Of a stretch of 64,000 nt of DNA, positions 60,957-64,000 are shown in pieces. Numbering within the stretch: position 1 is the stretch's first letter; each line of letters begins with the position of its first letter. The stretch covers positions 62,001-126,000 of the forward strand of contig CAYRGQ010000002.1 in assembly GCA_964423925.1 (NCBI GenBank), read 5' to 3'. This DNA comes from CAYRGQ01 sp964423925 (GTDB lineage Bacteria > Bacteroidota > Bacteroidia > Sphingobacteriales > Sphingobacteriaceae). The notes beneath the pieces were generated by a model that was given only the letters and a program-made list of their open reading frames with translations, was not told the origin of the DNA and made no database searches. The translations under genes and the position numbers were made by a program.

Positions 60957-61252
60957 CGACCTCCGGGCTAAACTGTGAGCGACAGCTGGCGAGCGCGCTG
61001 GACCCGCGCACCTTTCACCTGGCGCGTTGTGGGTGAGTGTGCTCGCTCATCCCCTCGTTGCAGGCAACGCCAATTTCTTGTCATAAGGCAAGTACAACCT
61101 GACGAAAGCCTCATACTTTTGGGCTACGAAAACCAATTACCAGAGGTGAACGAAGGCATTTGTTGAGTAATCTGATCCAGTGATGACGGGAGCACCGCAC
61201 TTTAGTCATGATTCTTCCATCCACAGCGCAGGTTCACCACAACAACAACATC
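60957..61252. other. 296-base intergenic stretch with no supported gene
   Basis: Between the metalloprotease gene and the SRPBCC gene I see no convincing reading frame, tRNA or promoter box. The DNA is GC-richer at its left end (GCGAGCGCGCTGG) with short imperfect hairpins that could end the protease transcript. Confidence 0.5.
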
Positions 61253-61711
61253 ATGGAAACATTGACTTTCAGCATCAGTATTCAAGCTTCGGCGGCTACG
61301 GTGGCCGACAGGATGCTCGGTTTGAGCGACCGCTCGACTTATGGGCAATGGACGGCAGTCTTCAACCCCACTTCACAATATGACGGAACGTGGGCGGAGG
61401 GAGAAAAAATCTACTTTACTGCCGAAGAGACACCTGGCAAACGCGTTGGGATGGTTTCTGAGGTAGTGAAATTTATCCCAAATCGTTTTGTATCCATTCG
61501 CCATTATGGAATCTTGGATGGCGATGCGGAAGTGACAGAAGGTCCGGAAGTGGAACCGTGGGTCGGCGCCATGGAAAACTACACATTCGAAGAGAAAGAC
61601 GGTATTACCACGGTCACCATCGAAGTTGACACCGACTCGGATTACGTGGCCAATTTCAATGAACAATTCCCCGAGGCGTTGCGATTGCTAAAAAAGATAA
61701 GTGAGTCCTAA
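61253..61711 (+). CDS. SRPBCC-fold protein
   Basis: From ATG 61253 the protein has 152 residues. It starts METLTFSISIQASAATVADRMLGLSDRSTYGQWTAVFNPTS, then a helix-grip pattern of alternating strands (MVSEVVKFIPNRFVSIRHYGIL), a glycine-tryptophan region and a C-terminal helix with LRLLKKI. This is the SRPBCC/START-like lipid- or hydrophobe-binding fold, of the AHSA1-like group. The ligand is unknown. Its stop codon overlaps the start of the DUF1801 gene by one base (TAATG), so translation is coupled. Confidence 0.8.
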   Translation: METLTFSISIQASAATVADRMLGLSDRSTYGQWTAVFNPTSQYDGTWAEGEKIYFTAEETPGKRVGMVSEVVKFIPNRFVSIRHYGILDGDAEVTEGPEVEPWVGAMENYTFEEKDGITTVTIEVDTDSDYVANFNEQFPEALRLLKKISES

Positions 61712-62103
61712 TGGATAAAACAACCCAAACATACAACTTGGGGCAGTCACCAGAAGACAGGGCCATTTGCGACCGTCTGGCGCAAGCGATTGATGAGAAC
61801 CTAGCCGAAGCGGAAAATAAGGTTTGGCACCGGCACCCTGTCTGGTTCATCGACGGCAATCCCATCGTCGGATACAGCAAACAACGGCACGGTATCCGGC
61901 TGATGTTTTGGAGCGGTGCAGATTTCGACGAACCGGCGTTGGCCGTCCGAGGTGGAAAATTTAAGGATGCGTCTATTTTTTTCAATGACGTATCGGAAGT
62001 CGATTTGCCGCAGTTGGCACGTTGGCTTCAAAAGGCGCGCGATATCCAATGGGATTACAAGAACTTAATCAAGCGCAAAGGACGCCTGGAAAGGCTGAAA
62101 TAA
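61711..62103 (+). CDS. DUF1801 domain protein
   Basis: A 130-residue protein. The middle HPVWFIDGNPIVGYSKQRHGIRLMFWSGADFD and the C-terminal LPQLARWLQKARDIQWDYKNLIKRKGR are typical of DUF1801 (YdhG-like) proteins. The function is unknown; members are often encoded near SRPBCC proteins, as here. Its ATG shares a base with the stop of the preceding gene. A 30-base gap follows to the SRPBCC-DinB gene. Confidence 0.82.
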   Translation: MDKTTQTYNLGQSPEDRAICDRLAQAIDENLAEAENKVWHRHPVWFIDGNPIVGYSKQRHGIRLMFWSGADFDEPALAVRGGKFKDASIFFNDVSEVDLPQLARWLQKARDIQWDYKNLIKRKGRLERLK

Positions 62104-62133
62104 TCGTTAATATACACCAAGTAAATAAACACT

Positions 62134-63189
62134 ATGAGAATTCTAAAAACAATCCTAATCATTGTTTTGGTCATCATCGGCATACCGTTAGTCGTAGCGC
62201 TATTTGTCAGAAAAGACTTCCATACAGAGCGCGAAATCGTGATTGACCGGCCTGTATCACAGGTTTACGAGTACGTCAAATACGTAGAAAATCAGGACAA
62301 TTTCGGGAAGTGGCAACTCTCCGACCCCGACGCCACGCTCGTCGCCTCGGGGACGGATGGCACAGTAGGGTTCGCGTATAGCTGGGACGGAAAGAAGGTT
62401 GGAAAGGGATCACAAACCATTACGGGTCTAGTACCGAACGAAAAAGTTGAGACCGAATTGGATTTTGGATTCGGGGAGCCGGCGCGCTCATTTATCCTCA
62501 CCGAAGAGGTCGGCCCAAACCAAACCAAGGTAACCTGGGGCCTGGCCGGTAAATCCCCGTACCCGTTTAACTTAATGGGGCTCTTTTTTGATATGGGCGA
62601 TGATTTCAGTGAAGGGCTCCAAAATTTGAAGACGATCCTCGAGAACGAAGAGCTAGCGGACGATCGCGCTTTTCTACTCAACTACTACGATGAAACATTA
62701 GCCAAACTTCAGACCGCTATTGCCGGGCTCAATGCAGACCAAATGCATTTTAAGCCCGCGCAAGACGCTTGGTCTGTCAGCCAGTGCCTGGAGCACATCG
62801 TGCTTACAGAAAACATGATCTTTGGCATGGTAAAGGAAAACATGGCTAAACCCGCCAACCCCGAACGACGTGCAGAAATCCAACTGGAAGATAGCGAGAT
62901 AGTGAGCATGATCGTCGACCGTAGCCAGAAGCATTCAGCTCCCGACATGCTTATGCCCCGAGGTAAGTACGACGACCCCGACACCGGCCTGCGGGAACTC
63001 ACGCAACAACGCGCTGCCATTGTCTCCTACGTTAGGGATGTCCCTACGGACGATTTGCGTAATCATGTAGCATACTCGCCCTCGGGCGCATCCGACGCGT
63101 ATCAATCGCTGCTTTTCCTTGCCGGGCATACCGCGAGGCACACGATGCAAATCGAAGAAATTAAAGCAAACGCCAACTTTCCGAAATAA
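62134..63189 (+). CDS. Membrane-anchored SRPBCC-DinB fusion protein
   Basis: A 351-residue two-domain protein. A membrane helix lies at residues 6-24. Residues about 30-172 form an SRPBCC/polyketide-cyclase-like domain (DRPVSQVYEYVKYVENQDNFGKW, MGDDFSEGLQNLKTIL). Residues about 183-345 form a DinB-like four-helix bundle with H221, H332 and H336 (CLEHIV and GHTARH), the usual metal triad. The two domains are normally separate genes. DinB-fold proteins include thiol transferases and stress proteins of unknown function. It is the last gene of a three-gene group with the SRPBCC and DUF1801 genes. Confidence 0.85.
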   Translation: MRILKTILIIVLVIIGIPLVVALFVRKDFHTEREIVIDRPVSQVYEYVKYVENQDNFGKWQLSDPDATLVASGTDGTVGFAYSWDGKKVGKGSQTITGLVPNEKVETELDFGFGEPARSFILTEEVGPNQTKVTWGLAGKSPYPFNLMGLFFDMGDDFSEGLQNLKTILENEELADDRAFLLNYYDETLAKLQTAIAGLNADQMHFKPAQDAWSVSQCLEHIVLTENMIFGMVKENMAKPANPERRAEIQLEDSEIVSMIVDRSQKHSAPDMLMPRGKYDDPDTGLRELTQQRAAIVSYVRDVPTDDLRNHVAYSPSGASDAYQSLLFLAGHTARHTMQIEEIKANANFPK

Positions 63190-63213
63190 TCGCTACGCAG
63201 GCGCTGAAACAAG

Positions 63214-63248
63214 AAAGCCTCCATTCTGACGACTTGGAGGCTTTTTTA
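63214..63248. terminator. Terminator between the SRPBCC-DinB gene and the GHL10 gene
   Basis: AAAGCCTCCA at 63214-63223 pairs exactly with TGGAGGCTTT at 63235-63244, followed by T residues. The convergent minus-strand gene may also use it. Confidence 0.88.
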
Positions 63249-63271
63249 TATAATGGAGAGGATACCGTCGG

Positions 63272-64000
63272 CTAAAAGGAAACCCGCCTGGCTATCTGAT
63301 CGCTTTCGTTCCCCATACGATCGATTGCGGTAACTACGACGGCCTCGAGTTTCGCTTCACTATCGCGTTCCACGACCGCTTCGCGCGTGGCGCGCGGCAA
63401 GATCTGGTGGCTCCAGGTGTCGCCGTAGCGGGTGTAAAGTACCCATAGGGCGATATCTTCGGGGTTTGAGTGAGTCCATTTGACAATGGTTTCCCGATTG
63501 CGGTTCGTCACCGTGGTTTTTGGCGGTTGCGGAAGACTCGCGCCGAGCCACGGGCTCGAAGGTACGAGGGCGGGCGACCTATAGGGTCCGTCTAGCAAGC
63601 CTTGCGCTAACAACGGGTGCCGGGTTAGCGAAGATATGCTCCAGTGTACGGCCCCCTTGCTTTGCGGAAGCATACCGCGAGTAATCATGATTTGGTTGAC
63701 AACCTCCGTGAGGTTCGCTTGGTCCCCGCCGCGCCCCACGTTCATCCCGGGCCATAAATGTCGTCCGTGCGTGTTTTCCTGTTGCCACCACCCCAGCAAA
63801 ACCGGAAAACTCTGTGGAATCTGCGAAATGGGCCAATACAATTGGGGGGTAAAATAGTCGATCCATCCCTCGTTGAGCCAAAGCTTAGCGTCAGCATATA
63901 ACTTGTCATATTGATCCATCCCGGCAATACTCTCCGGATACCCGGGGCGCCAGATACCGAACGGGCTCAACCCAAACTTCACGTGGTTCTTCTCCTCCTT
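63272..64000 (-). CDS. GHL10-type glycoside hydrolase, C-terminal part (cut by window end)
   Basis: The frame is open through the right edge, so at least 243 residues of the C-terminus are present. KFGLSPFGIWRPG, WLNEGWIDYFTPQLYWPI, WWQQENTHGRHLWPGMNVGRGG and GAVHWSISSL are signatures of the GHL10/DUF187 family (hypothetical glycosyl hydrolase with a TIM-barrel). The last 80 residues look like a beta-sandwich (FN3-like). The ATG at 63982 is probably internal because the homologous KFGxSPFGIWRPG lies deep in the barrel. Substrate unknown. Convergent with the SRPBCC-DinB gene. Confidence 0.85.
   Translation of the reverse strand, partial: KEEKNHVKFGLSPFGIWRPGYPESIAGMDQYDKLYADAKLWLNEGWIDYFTPQLYWPISQIPQSFPVLLGWWQQENTHGRHLWPGMNVGRGGDQANLTEVVNQIMITRGMLPQSKGAVHWSISSLTRHPLLAQGLLDGPYRSPALVPSSPWLGASLPQPPKTTVTNRNRETIVKWTHSNPEDIALWVLYTRYGDTWSHQILPRATREAVVERDSEAKLEAVVVTAIDRMGNESDQIARRVSF

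Noticed and set aside
60975..61166. 63-codon frame after the metalloprotease gene
   Set aside because: It starts with GTG, has a Trp/Arg-rich random-looking translation and no leader.
1..64000. CRISPR array, insertion sequence, prophage or integron
   Set aside because: I saw no direct-repeat/spacer pattern, transposase, integrase or phage structural gene; neighbouring gene composition is even.

Overview
The window looks like chromosome of a Bacteroidota, most likely a member of the Sphingobacteriales. This rests on type III glutamine synthetase, SusC-era style TonB receptor and lipoprotein architecture, DUF4199 and DUF4142 proteins, a monomeric isocitrate dehydrogenase, and repeated -7 boxes of the Bacteroidota form TAnnTTTG upstream of genes. 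Base composition is near 50% GC with AT-rich intergenic DNA. I see no insertion sequence, phage, integrase, CRISPR array or rRNA. Both window ends cut genes: a thiamine-diphosphate enzyme at the left and a GHL10-type glycoside hydrolase at the right.

Layout. 1-2150: enzyme tail, DUF421 membrane protein, a diverged DUF4142 lipoprotein and a CsbD stress gene whose reading frame is continuous with an upstream membrane protein. 2190-8010 (minus): a six-gene copper operon with an OprC-like TonB receptor carrying the CxxxM and HxM copper ligands, MbnP, a MauG/MbnH-like di-haem enzyme, a FixH/YtkA-like His-rich lipoprotein and two paralogous three-cysteine small proteins. 8050-13200: stress-type genes (DUF4142, acidic protein, Rho-N-like protein, SDR), an orphan LuxR response regulator, a GH76 mannanase and tRNA-Leu(GAG). 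13270-20740 (minus): ppx-ppk1, lipoprotein plus Gfo/Idh/MocA oxidoreductase, PEP carboxylase. 20960-32500: GNAT-like protein, azurin, HAD phosphatase, riboflavin synthase, an ABC-2 exporter, an S9 peptidase and glutamine synthetase III. 32530-36540: OmpA lipoprotein, a glucoamylase-like GH144-type protein, accA. 36560-42690 (minus): a planctomycete-type trio (DUF2231/cytochrome/LRR protein, DUF1501, DUF1549/DUF1553). 42738-50643: a non-phosphorylative L-fucose catabolism cluster with a divergent AraC regulator. 50650-64000: YdjC deacetylase, DUF4199, VOC protein, icd, recQ-comEC, an M43-like metalloprotease, and an SRPBCC/DUF1801/SRPBCC-DinB group.

How genes work together. The copper operon can be read as outer-membrane copper uptake (receptor), periplasmic or surface copper handling (MbnP, His-rich and Cys-rich proteins) and oxidative maturation of MbnP by the di-haem enzyme. 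The fucose cluster supplies transport (FucP), mutarotation, oxidation to lactone, lactone hydrolysis, dehydration by a UxaA-type enzyme, a second oxidation and FAH-type cleavage to pyruvate plus lactate. The GH76, GH144-type, GHL10, deacetylase and fucose genes together suggest a plant or fungal glycan degrader. ppk1/ppx, CsbD and DUF4142 genes point to stress adaptation. All functions are inferred from sequence alone; no database search was run.
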